Origin: Cytophagaceae bacterium
GTDB lineage: Bacteria > Bacteroidota > Bacteroidia > Cytophagales > Spirosomataceae
Reading direction: 5' to 3'
DNA: 64,000 nt
Assembly: GCA_016722655.1 (NCBI GenBank)
Contig: JADKIR010000004.1
Location: 2,108,001-2,172,000, forward strand
Part shown: positions 27,563 through 33,957 of the stretch, piece by piece
Layout of the letters: every line of letters begins with the position of its first letter
How positions within the stretch are numbered: position 1 is the stretch's first letter
The notes under the pieces: model-generated
Told to the model about the DNA's origin: nothing
What the model saw: only the letters and a program-made list of their open reading frames with translations
The model's database searches: none
Translations under genes and position numbers: made by a program

Positions 27563-27820
27563 TTTCATCCCCTCATATTCTCTGCCAGGGACTCTGTGGT
27601 TGCAACTGTGCAGAAGTAAATATTTTTTTGGTGTATTCTTACAGCCATATTGCCGGATTAGTTTTTGATATAGATTGGAAATTTTAAAATCTAAGATAAA
27701 TACAATCGGCGATGATTTGGAAATATTGACTGGTTTTTTTGCAGATTTCAAACTTGCAGGAGGGGTAAGCATACTCTCCATGAGTTCAGAGTCCCTGGTG
27801 GCGACGCTGAACGGATGAAA
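27563..27820. repeat. Array repeat copy G
   Basis: 258 bases. Terminal inverted repeats TTTCATCC / GGATGAAA are perfect and differ from copy C by a matching change on each side. The left arm (TCATATTCTCTGCCAGGG, then GGTGTATTCTT) resembles copy B; the right hairpin has lost pairing (GTGGCGACGCTGAAC). Confidence 0.88.
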
Positions 27821-27883
27821 TCATATTTTTCTTATCAGGATTTCCCGGTAACCTTCATTTTTTGTAAAATAGTATTCAAAAAA

Positions 27884-27915
27884 TTGTCCAGTTTTTTTTA
27901 CAATAAACTGGACAA
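27884..27915. promoter_or_regulatory. Operator-like inverted repeat upstream of the AbiE module
   Basis: Perfect 11-bp arms TTGTCCAGTTT and AAACTGGACAA separated by 10 bases, ending 5 bases before the -7 element of the AbiEi gene. AbiEi proteins are known to bind inverted repeats in their own promoter and repress it, so this is the likely autorepression operator. Confidence 0.7.
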
Positions 27916-27920
27916 AGTGC

Positions 27921-27928
27921 TATATTTG
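27921..27928 (+). promoter_or_regulatory. -7 element of the AbiE operon
   Basis: TATATTTG, a full match to TAnnTTTG, 17 bases before the AbiEi start codon. The -33 position falls within the inverted repeat at 27884-27915, which would let a bound repressor block RNA polymerase. Confidence 0.65.
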
Positions 27929-27945
27929 CGAATGACAATTTTTTT

Positions 27946-28671
27946 ATGAAAGTATCTGATTATATTATATTTAAGATAGACAGGCTTCCAAAAGGATATG
28001 TGTTCACCTATGAAGATTTTATAGATGAGGTGAATAAAAAAGAAGCCATCATCAAAGCACTAAACAGAATGGCAGCTTCGGGTAAAATAGCAAAGCTGTC
28101 AAAGGGGAAATATTATAAGCCCGAAAATACCCCTTTTGGTAAACTTCAACCCAGCCTGGCCCAAATCGTAAAAGATTTATTAGAAGAAAACGGCAAAATA
28201 TTGGGGTATCTTACAGGATATAGTATCTACAATCAGCTGGGGTTGACTACTCAGGTGAGTAATACCATACAAATCGGAAAAAATGAAATAAGGTCAGCAT
28301 TTAAAAGAGAGAGGTACAGTATTTCGTATGTAAAACAAAAAAATACCATAACCAAAGAAAATATTCCTTTACTGCAGATACTTGATGCTATTCGATATAT
28401 CAAAAATATACCCGATGCCAAAATTGAAGCTTCTTGCAGAAGATTTCTAGGTATTTTGCAAGCTCTTAAGCCTAAAGAAAGGGAAACGCTGGTACGACTT
28501 GCCTTAAAATATCCACCTGCTACAAGGGCATTATTGGGTGCTATGTTTGATGAACTCACCGAAGTGAATTTAGCCAAAGACTTAATGAAATCTTTAAACT
28601 CCATTACAAAATATAAGCTCGGTGGTGTTCAAGTTGCACTACCCACAGCAGAAAAATGGAATATAATATGA
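27946..28671 (+). CDS. AbiEi-type antitoxin (DUF6088-like)
   Basis: 241 residues. The N-terminal 60 residues form a winged helix-turn-helix (GYVFTYEDFIDEVNKK, ALNRMAASGKIAKLSKGKYY), followed by the helical domain typical of type IV AbiEi antitoxins (KILGYLTGYSIYNQLGL). It should repress its own operon and counteract the nucleotidyltransferase toxin encoded just downstream. The coding region overlaps the toxin gene by 16 bases, indicating translational coupling. It is one of the few array genes on the plus strand and has its own promoter. Confidence 0.88.
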   Translation: MKVSDYIIFKIDRLPKGYVFTYEDFIDEVNKKEAIIKALNRMAASGKIAKLSKGKYYKPENTPFGKLQPSLAQIVKDLLEENGKILGYLTGYSIYNQLGLTTQVSNTIQIGKNEIRSAFKRERYSISYVKQKNTITKENIPLLQILDAIRYIKNIPDAKIEASCRRFLGILQALKPKERETLVRLALKYPPATRALLGAMFDELTEVNLAKDLMKSLNSITKYKLGGVQVALPTAEKWNII

Positions 28672-29657
28672 AGCTCCATGAAAACAAAACACTATATCGG
28701 CAGTCGATACAATATACAGCCGATCTTTTAAAAATTCCATCTGTTTATGTAGAAAAAGACTACTGGGTAAGCTACGCATTATTTACTATTTTCAGTAACG
28801 AAATAGGCACAGATACGGTGTTTAAAGGTGGAACAGCCTTGTCAAAATGCTTTAATTTGATAGAAAGATTTTCAGAAGATATAGATCTTGTAATGTTTAG
28901 GCGAGAAGGCGAAACCAATACTCAGCTAACGAATAAAATCAAAAAAATAAGCAAAGTGGTATCTGAGGTGCTTCCTGAAATACATGTATCTGGTCTGACA
29001 CAAAAAATGGGAATGAACCGTAAGACAGCCCACAGCTATACCAGGGAGTTTATAGGCAATCTTGGTCAGGTGCGGGATTTTCTGGTTGTGGAAGCTACTT
29101 TATTAGGTTATCACGAGCCATTTACCAAGAAATTGTTAAACTCATTTGTTGGTGATATGATGCTAAGCACCGGGCAAAGTACCATTGCAGAAGCCAACGG
29201 ATTAATGCCATTTGAAGTAAGGGTATTGGAGCCAGTTCGCACGATTTGCGAGAAAATAATGAGCTTGGTTCGTTTTTCTTATTCAAATGACCCTGCAGCA
29301 GATTTAAAAAATAAAATAAGGCATTTGTATGATTTGAATCAATTACTTAGTCATGATGAATTTGCTCAATTTTTCGACTCTGAAGATTTTGATAGAATGC
29401 TCCTAAAAGTAGCAAAAGATGATATTGTTAGTTTTAAAAACAACAATGCCTGGCTTAAAAATCATCCTTCCGATGCATTGATATTCAGAAATACAGATAG
29501 AATATGGCCTGAGTTGAAAGCGACTTATAATGGTCAATTTAAAAACCTGATTTATGGTGAACTTCCGAAAGAGACGGTAATATTTGAAACATTGATAAAG
29601 ATAAAAGAGAGGCTAAAAACCGTGACTTGGACCATAAAACTTGTTTCTGAATCTTGA
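28656..29657 (+). CDS. AbiEii-type nucleotidyltransferase toxin
   Basis: 333 residues, or 329 if translation begins at the second Met (28668). Motif FKGGTALSKCF near residue 57 is the GS/GG nucleotide-binding motif of the DNA polymerase beta-like fold, and FSEDIDLVMF carries the paired Asp residues for metal. Family members transfer nucleotides to tRNA or other targets and arrest growth; they give phage resistance by abortive infection and stabilise genomic islands. No truncation is visible. Repeat H begins 12 or so bases after its stop. Confidence 0.9.
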   Translation: MEYNMKLHENKTLYRQSIQYTADLLKIPSVYVEKDYWVSYALFTIFSNEIGTDTVFKGGTALSKCFNLIERFSEDIDLVMFRREGETNTQLTNKIKKISKVVSEVLPEIHVSGLTQKMGMNRKTAHSYTREFIGNLGQVRDFLVVEATLLGYHEPFTKKLLNSFVGDMMLSTGQSTIAEANGLMPFEVRVLEPVRTICEKIMSLVRFSYSNDPAADLKNKIRHLYDLNQLLSHDEFAQFFDSEDFDRMLLKVAKDDIVSFKNNNAWLKNHPSDALIFRNTDRIWPELKATYNGQFKNLIYGELPKETVIFETLIKIKERLKTVTWTIKLVSES

Positions 29658-29668
29658 AGTTCAATGAG

Positions 29669-29816
29669 TTCCCACAGAGTATTCCAGAATAGATTTTGTG
29701 GACACTCCTGTGAAGGAGTAAATATATTTTAGGAATATTCTTACAACCATATTGCCGGATTAGTTTTTGATATTGAAAGGAAATTTTGAAATCTAAGATA
29801 AATACAATCGGCGAAA
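29669..29816. repeat. Array repeat copy H, right arm absent
   Basis: The left arm is degenerate (CCCACAGAGTATTCCAG) and the core is intact through AATCGGCGAAAG. The remaining right third is missing and the hicA stop codon follows 3 bases later. The left boundary is approximate. Confidence 0.8.
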
Positions 29817-29819
29817 GAA

Positions 29820-30032
29820 TCAGATAAAATCCTCTAAAGTCAAGTTTGCTTGCCTTAATATGGAACGAAAAGTACCAAATGGAATCTCTTTTTTGGCCAT
29901 TGGCACTATTACGGTTAAAACGGGATTGGTACCTTTTCTAAACTTGGCATGACTGCCTTTTTGTGATACAAGCACAAAACCTAACCGAAGCAAAACTTTT
30001 ACGATATATTCTGAAGAATATAATTTAGGCAT
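29820..30032 (-). CDS. hicA: HicA-type toxin
   Basis: 70 residues from ATG 30032 (MPKLYSSEYIVKVLLRLGF); a longer form from 30068 would add 12 residues. The dsRBD-like HicA fold shows LLRLGFVLVSQKGSHAKFR, where the His of GSHAKF is the catalytic residue of this mRNA interferase, and the C-terminal GTFRSILRQANLTLEDF. It follows hicB on the minus strand with an 8-base overlap, so antitoxin precedes toxin. Such modules stabilise cassette arrays and islands. Confidence 0.87.
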   Translation of the reverse strand: MPKLYSSEYIVKVLLRLGFVLVSQKGSHAKFRKGTNPVLTVIVPMAKKEIPFGTFRSILRQANLTLEDFI

Positions 30033-30243
30033 GGGAAAAAGTGGCGTGAATAATTTCGGGTTGTTCAATTTCGGGAATGGTATTCAAGCTATTGTCTTCG
30101 AAATAAAGCTCTAAGGCTTCCTGAAGATTTGCCAATGCCTCCGTTTTTGTATTTCCAAAACTTGATACATCTACATTTAAACATTGAGCCACAAAATGTT
30201 CACCTTCTTTCCAAACGATATGTTCCAGATTTATCATTGACAT
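30025..30243 (-). CDS. hicB: HicB-type antitoxin
   Basis: 72 residues forming the partial RNase H-like HicB domain: WKEGEHFVAQCLNVDVSSFGNTK is the strand-turn pattern, followed by EALANLQEALELYFED. There is no separate DNA-binding domain visible, as in short HicB proteins. The first or third codon may be the start (30243 or 30237); the -7 element at 30257-30264 leaves a very short leader, which favours the second. The pair lies between repeat H and the left-arm fragment K. Confidence 0.85.
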   Translation of the reverse strand: MSMINLEHIVWKEGEHFVAQCLNVDVSSFGNTKTEALANLQEALELYFEDNSLNTIPEIEQPEIIHATFSHA

Positions 30244-30256
30244 CGATTTATTTAAA

Positions 30257-30264
30257 CAAACTTA
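30257..30264 (-). promoter_or_regulatory. -7 element of hicBA
   Basis: On the minus strand this reads TAAGTTTG, matching TAnnTTTG, 13 bases before the first hicB start codon. The leader would be only about 7-13 bases. Confidence 0.5.
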
Positions 30265-30316
30265 CAAAAAATCTTTAGATATTAATGTTTTACAGGCTTA
30301 TCGTTTTTTTAAATTC

Positions 30317-30356
30317 TTCGTCCCCGCAGAGTCTCCGCCAGACACTCTGTGGCCGC
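30317..30356. repeat. Array repeat fragment K, left arm only
   Basis: TTCGTCCCCGCAGAGTCTCC with the adjoining GCCAGACACTCTGTGGCCGC is the left arm of the array repeat. The core and right arm are absent; the second palindromic family follows instead. Confidence 0.8.
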
Positions 30357-30377
30357 TTAATTTACTTTTTGTTTACT

Positions 30378-30468
30378 GCGGGTAAAACCCGCTTTACACA
30401 CCTACGAAGGCACAAGCTTCGCAGAGCGGACTTTACACAAACACGAAGGCACAGCCTTAGAAGAGCTG
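30378..30468. repeat. Second palindromic repeat family, copies 2 and 3
   Basis: GCGGGT-AAA-ACCCGC hairpin (30378-30392), then two tandem units of CTTTACACA(C/A)(A)(C)CTACGAAGGCAC type: the first with ACAAGCTTCGCAGAGCGGA, the second with ACAGCCTTAGAAGAGCTGA. In the first unit CGAAG pairs with CTTCG. The second unit is degenerate. Confidence 0.65.
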
Positions 30469-30590
30469 ATTAAATTAAATCACTATTATTTCTTTTCAGG
30501 CATTATTCCTTTTTTGTAATTTTAGAAAATCCTAATAGGTCGATAAAAACTTGGACACAAAACTAAGTTAACAATTAATTAGATTTGTGT

Positions 30591-30899
30591 ATGTCAAAAC
30601 ATCAAAAAACATGGTCATCAGATGAGAAGGAGAAAATAGTTCTTCATTCTATCCAGCATGGCGTTAGTAAAACATCAAGGGAGTTTGGGGTTTCAACAGT
30701 GAGTATTTACAGTTGGAAAGAGAAGCTTGAGCAACTGGGCAAAAATGGTTTGCAATCGGGAGCAATGACCGACTCTGAACGAGAACTTAAATTATTGCGT
30801 CGTGAAAACGAAGCTCTGAAAAGGATTGTGGCCGAGAAAGAATTAGCCATTCAGATTAAAGATTCCCTTTTAAAAAAAAGCCAGTCAATAAAGAAATGA
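30591..30899 (+). CDS. IS3-type OrfA, helix-turn-helix protein
   Basis: 102 residues from ATG 30591. HTH_28/transposase_8-like helix-turn-helix (SKTSREFGVSTVSIYSWKEKLEQLG) followed by a leucine-zipper region (ELKLLRRENEALKRIVAEKEL) as in IS3 OrfA. Its stop codon TGA overlaps the ATG of OrfB (ATGA), the usual coupling arrangement. Confidence 0.88.
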   Translation: MSKHQKTWSSDEKEKIVLHSIQHGVSKTSREFGVSTVSIYSWKEKLEQLGKNGLQSGAMTDSERELKLLRRENEALKRIVAEKELAIQIKDSLLKKSQSIKK

Positions 30900-31802
30900 A
30901 GATCATGGTTGTTGATGAATTTCTGGAGCAAGGCAAACCCAAAAACATAGTATTAAAACATGTTGGACTGTCGAGAAGTAGCTATTATTACACTTCTACC
31001 GGCACAAAAGCCAGGGAAAAAAGCATCTCGAGTTGTTTATGACATAGACGACAACCGACATGATTTAGACTATGTTTTAAAAGAAGTTAAGACACTTTTA
31101 GAAGGTGAGTTTGTTGATTATGGCTATTATAAAACTTATCGCTATTTAAACCAGGAAAAGGGTTTAAAGATTGGTGCATATAGAACCTATAATCTTATGA
31201 AGGAGCATAATTTATTGAAGTTTCAACGTAATAAGACCAAAAGAACAAGCAGAAATTGGGTAAAAGAACTCGTGCCAAATGTACAAAGTGAATTTAGTTT
31301 CCTGGAATTTGATATTAAGTATGTTTATGTACAAGGAACTCATTCAAATGCACAAGTATTGACTATTTTAGATGTTTATTCAAGGTGGCAACTGGCTCAA
31401 TATATCGCAAATTCTATTAAATCCGAAGACGTAATAAATCTCTTTGAACAGGTTTTTCAGACCTATCCTATGCCAAAACAATTCATCGTCAGAAATGATA
31501 ATGGATCGCAATTTGAAGCAACAATCGTTCAGGAATATTTAAGAAAAAAGGGTGTAAATCAGGAATTTACCAAGCCTGCTAGCCCCGAGCAAAACGCACA
31601 TATTGAGGCGTATCACTCTATAATGGAAAGTGCTGTATGTCAAAGACTTGAGTTTGAAAATTTAGAAGATTTCAAACAAATAATGACAAGGTGGAAGAAA
31701 TTTTATAACTTCGAGAGAATTCATGGTGGATTAGGATACAAGTCACCTAAAAAATTCCTGGAATCAATAGGTGTCAAAATTGACCCAAAATGGGTAATGT
31801 AA
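30896..31802 (+). pseudogene. IS3-type OrfB transposase, frameshifted near its N-terminus
   Basis: The frame starting at 30896 encodes the expected N-terminal HTH part (MKIMVVDEFLEQGKPK, VGLSRSSYYY) and then hits a stop near 31040. The catalytic part continues in the +1 frame, open from 30960, with the DDE residues in EFDIKYVYV, NDNGSQFEA and the Glu of HIEAYHS, ending EFERIHGGLGYKSP-like. Removing one A from the run of six As at about 31016-31021 joins the two into one protein. So either the transposase is inactive or the A-run length is wrong in this sequence. Confidence 0.8.
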
Positions 31803-31822
31803 ATTAATTATCGTGTCCAAGT

Positions 31823-32173
31823 AATTGCGTTTAAGACAAAATGATATACTGTAAATACAATCCATTTCGAATTTAAAATAGACAAGGAGTTTATGTAAAA
31901 AGCAATTAGACCTAAAACAAAAAATATAAAAAACAAACATAAATCAAGCGAGAATCTTTTTTTTAATTGCAAATGAAAAAATTAATATGTAAAAAAATAA
32001 ATCGTTAAGTAATATATAAGATTTTTAACAAAATATATCATTGAAAAGTAACTAGTCTCTACTGAAATATAGCCGCCTTTTGATATGTAATTATACTGAT
32101 AAATGCCAAGTGCTATTTGACATAAAATGAGCACAGTAAATGAGTCAAGAATTACTTTTATCCACAATTTCAT
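31823..32173 (-). pseudogene. Membrane protein gene broken by a stop codon and the IS3 insertion
   Basis: From ATG 32173 a 63-residue frame holds two hydrophobic segments (SFTVLILCQIALGIYQY and MIYFVKNLIYYLTIYFFTY) and stops at 31982-31984. The same frame then stays open for another 50 codons with a further membrane segment (LCLFFIFFVLGLIAFYINS) up to the IS end. This suggests a longer polytopic protein interrupted by a TAA and then cut by the insertion. An alternative is that only the 63-residue protein is real. It starts 4 bases after the stop of the 32177 fragment. Confidence 0.45.
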
Positions 32174-32176
32174 ATT

Positions 32177-32272
32177 TTAATCAATTATAAACTTCGTTCC
32201 TGAATAATTCCCTTCATCATCATAATAATCTTCAGTTGTGTATTTTATACCATTTGCATTTAAAAATGCCAT
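32177..32272 (-). CDS. Short hydrophilic protein or gene fragment
   Basis: 31 residues from ATG 32272 (MAFLNANGIKYTTEDYYDDE...). The frame is open upstream through the left half of repeat I to 32377, giving a 66-residue fusion with the repeat-encoded frame. It may be the C-terminal end of a once longer protein or a product that uses the repeat's start codon. It is followed at 4 bases by the membrane gene, so the two could be cotranslated. Confidence 0.35.
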   Translation of the reverse strand: MAFLNANGIKYTTEDYYDDEGNYSGTKFIID

Positions 32273-32291
32273 GGTATTATAAACATTATTT

Positions 32292-32544
32292 TTTAGTCCC
32301 CGCTGAGTCTCCGCCAGTGCCTCTGTGTCCGCCCCTGTGAAGAAGTAAATATTTTTTCGTAATATTCTTTCAGCCATATTGCCGGATTAGTTTTTGATAT
32401 TGAAAGGAAATACTAAAATCTAAGATAAATACAATCGGCGAAAGTTTGGAAATATTGACTGGTTTTTTTGTGGTTTTGGAAGCTAGAAAGAGTGGGAGGA
32501 AGCGTACTATCTGAGTTCCTGGCGTAGAGTTTGAATGAATGAAA
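32292..32544. repeat. Array repeat copy I
   Basis: Left end TTTAGTCC with GCTGAGTCTCCGCCAG, core intact, right arm degenerate (GAGTTCCTGGCGTAGAGTTTGAA then TGAATGAAA). A minus-strand gene ends 31 bases to the right. Confidence 0.85.
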
Positions 32545-32575
32545 AATATAGGTGCGTTTTGAAACACACATTACC

Positions 32576-32932
32576 TCATTTCCAATTCTTCATTGAATAA
32601 ATGAAAATAAAAAAAGACAAAATGAAGTACGATAGAACTACTGTGATTCCGACAAGTTTTCTTTGAAATTGCAGAGACTCATACCACTTATACAAACGAA
32701 TTTTTCTTTCCTCATTGCAATACAAAACATGGAAGGGGAAAAGGAAAATAAATAGTATAAGCATTAAGCCCAGAGTAGGTATTTTAACTTTGAAATATTT
32801 CAGTAGAGCTATTATGTTCAGATAAAAAGTGAACCCAATAAAGCCTGCCCCTCTGGTTGTATTTCTAAAGAGCGTCACTTTTTCATAAAGCTTATTAAAT
32901 GTGACAAACATAAAATCTATTACCTTGAACAT
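32576..32932 (-). CDS. Small membrane protein of unknown function
   Basis: 118 residues with three hydrophobic segments (GFIGFTFYLNIIALL, TLGLMLILFIFLFPFHVLY, LVGITVVLSYFILSFFIFIYS) and short basic loops. No family recognised. A start at Met8 (32911) is also possible. It lies between repeats I and J and is the rightmost minus-strand gene of the array. Confidence 0.6.
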   Translation of the reverse strand: MFKVIDFMFVTFNKLYEKVTLFRNTTRGAGFIGFTFYLNIIALLKYFKVKIPTLGLMLILFIFLFPFHVLYCNEERKIRLYKWYESLQFQRKLVGITVVLSYFILSFFIFIYSMKNWK

Positions 32933-32970
32933 GATTTCGTTTTTTAGTTATTCGCTTTCTACTTTTCTAT

Positions 32971-33228
32971 TTTCACCCCCGTAGCCTCTCCGCCAGAAAC
33001 TCCGTGGCCGCCACTGTGAAGGAGTTAATACATTTTCGGAGTATTCTTTCAGCCATATTGCCGGATTCGTTTTTGATACAGAAAGGAAATATTAAAATCT
33101 AAGATAAATATAATCGGTGATGATTTGGAAATATTGACTGGTTTTTTTGTGGTTTTACAAGCTTGAAGGAGGGGGAATCATACTCCATTTGTTCAGAGTC
33201 CCTGGCGGAGACTCTGAACCGACGGAAA
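32971..33228. repeat. Array repeat copy J (right end of the array)
   Basis: Left end TTTCACCC with CGTAGCCTCTCCGCCAGAAAC, core with GGATTCG and AATCGGTGA variants, right hairpin intact (GTTCAGAGTC / GACTCTGAAC) then CGACGGAAA. No minus-strand gene abuts its right end; ordinary chromosome follows. Confidence 0.87.
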
Positions 33229-33337
33229 TCCAAAATGTGGGAAAGATGTAATCTAAATGAAATATTATGTAATAGATTTTAAGGGCAATAATTGAACCTT
33301 TGCAGGTGGAAACTCCTTCACGTTAAATTATTAATTT

Positions 33338-33646
33338 ATGAAAAAGTACATATTCCTGACCCTGATTGTGATGTTGAGCATTCTTCCTTCACATCTAAAA
33401 GCCGCAGCAATTGCCGAACCCACCCCAACCAGCAAAACAATTGATTCGCCCGAAGCCAATGCCATTATTTCAAGACTAAAAGAAATCAAAGCATTAGACA
33501 AATCAAGCCTTAGTTTCAAAGAAAAAAGGACGCTCAGAAAAGAAGTAAGATCACTGCAAAGTAACCTGGCAGATGTCAATGGGGGTGTTTATATTTCAGT
33601 AGGTTCAATTATTATCATCTTACTTTTGTTGATTCTCTTGCTTTGA
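33338..33646 (+). CDS. Small exported membrane protein
   Basis: 102 residues with a signal peptide (MKKYIFLTLIVMLSILPSHLKA), a charged helical middle with many Lys/Arg/Glu (LKEIKALDKSSLSFKEKRTLRKEV) and a C-terminal membrane anchor (SIIIILLLLILLL). This form is common in Bacteroidota small proteins of unknown role. Monocistronic, beyond the right end of the array. The 310 bases after it show no gene. Confidence 0.75.
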   Translation: MKKYIFLTLIVMLSILPSHLKAAAIAEPTPTSKTIDSPEANAIISRLKEIKALDKSSLSFKEKRTLRKEVRSLQSNLADVNGGVYISVGSIIIILLLLILLL

Positions 33647-33957
33647 GTTACTGTTTTTTTCTTTTCTAATTGAGTAATTTATAATTCAGTTTTGGGCACG
33701 TATCTTCCGGCTAATAGCCTGAATGGTACTGCCTTTTTTACATTTGGGATTTTCATAAAAACTATTTCTATTCCCGAAAAACAATAAAAATTAAAAGGTC
33801 ACCCAGGCATTTTTAACCATTCTAAATTTCATTTCACCTTAAAAATTAATGCTTTGCCTATCTCCGGTTTTGAATTCTAAATTTTGAGTAAATCCAAATT
33901 CATTTTCCTCTCAATTTTTTTGCTAACTTGTACCCCATATTGAAACCTTTGATAAAA

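Larger units (their letters stand above)
30549..31822 (+). mobile_element. IS3-family insertion element
   Basis: Ends ACTTGGACAC (left) and GTGTCCAAGT (right) are a perfect 10-bp terminal inverted repeat, enclosing about 1.27 kb with two overlapping reading frames typical of IS3 elements. A clear target duplication is not evident. It lies inside the array and reads opposite to most array genes. Confidence 0.85.
21358..33228 (-). other. Cassette-like array: small genes alternating with ~258-base repeats
   Basis: In this interval short minus-strand genes alternate with ten same-orientation copies of one structured repeat, plus a left-arm fragment. Repeat starts lie at 22674, 23283, 24343, 25316, 26269, 26963, 27563, about 29669, 32292 and 32971. 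On the minus strand each unit reads gene, then repeat. Most genes are unknown; two encode toxin-antitoxin modules and one is duplicated. The arrangement recalls chromosomal integron cassette arrays, but the repeats lack the attC consensus and no integrase lies in the window. The exact limits are uncertain; the leftmost two genes have no repeat between them. Confidence 0.7.

Noticed and set aside
30285..30473. 62-residue plus-strand frame with repeated RRHKLRRAD-type segments
   Set aside because: It is a translation of repeat fragment K and the tandem palindromic units; the apparent protein repeats are nucleotide repeats.
22674..33228. Canonical integron with attC sites
   Set aside because: The repeats have no RYYYAAC/GTTRRRY pair at the expected places, are longer than usual attC, and no IntI-type recombinase lies in the window. 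Only the layout is similar.
22674..33228. CRISPR array
   Set aside because: Repeats are about 258 bases, spaced irregularly by whole genes; no short direct repeats with constant spacers and no cas genes.
22674..33228. MITE-type transposon family as the sole explanation
   Set aside because: The ends are inverted repeats, but I see no target duplications, all copies share one orientation, and each abuts the 3' end of a minus-strand gene. The option remains open but explains less.
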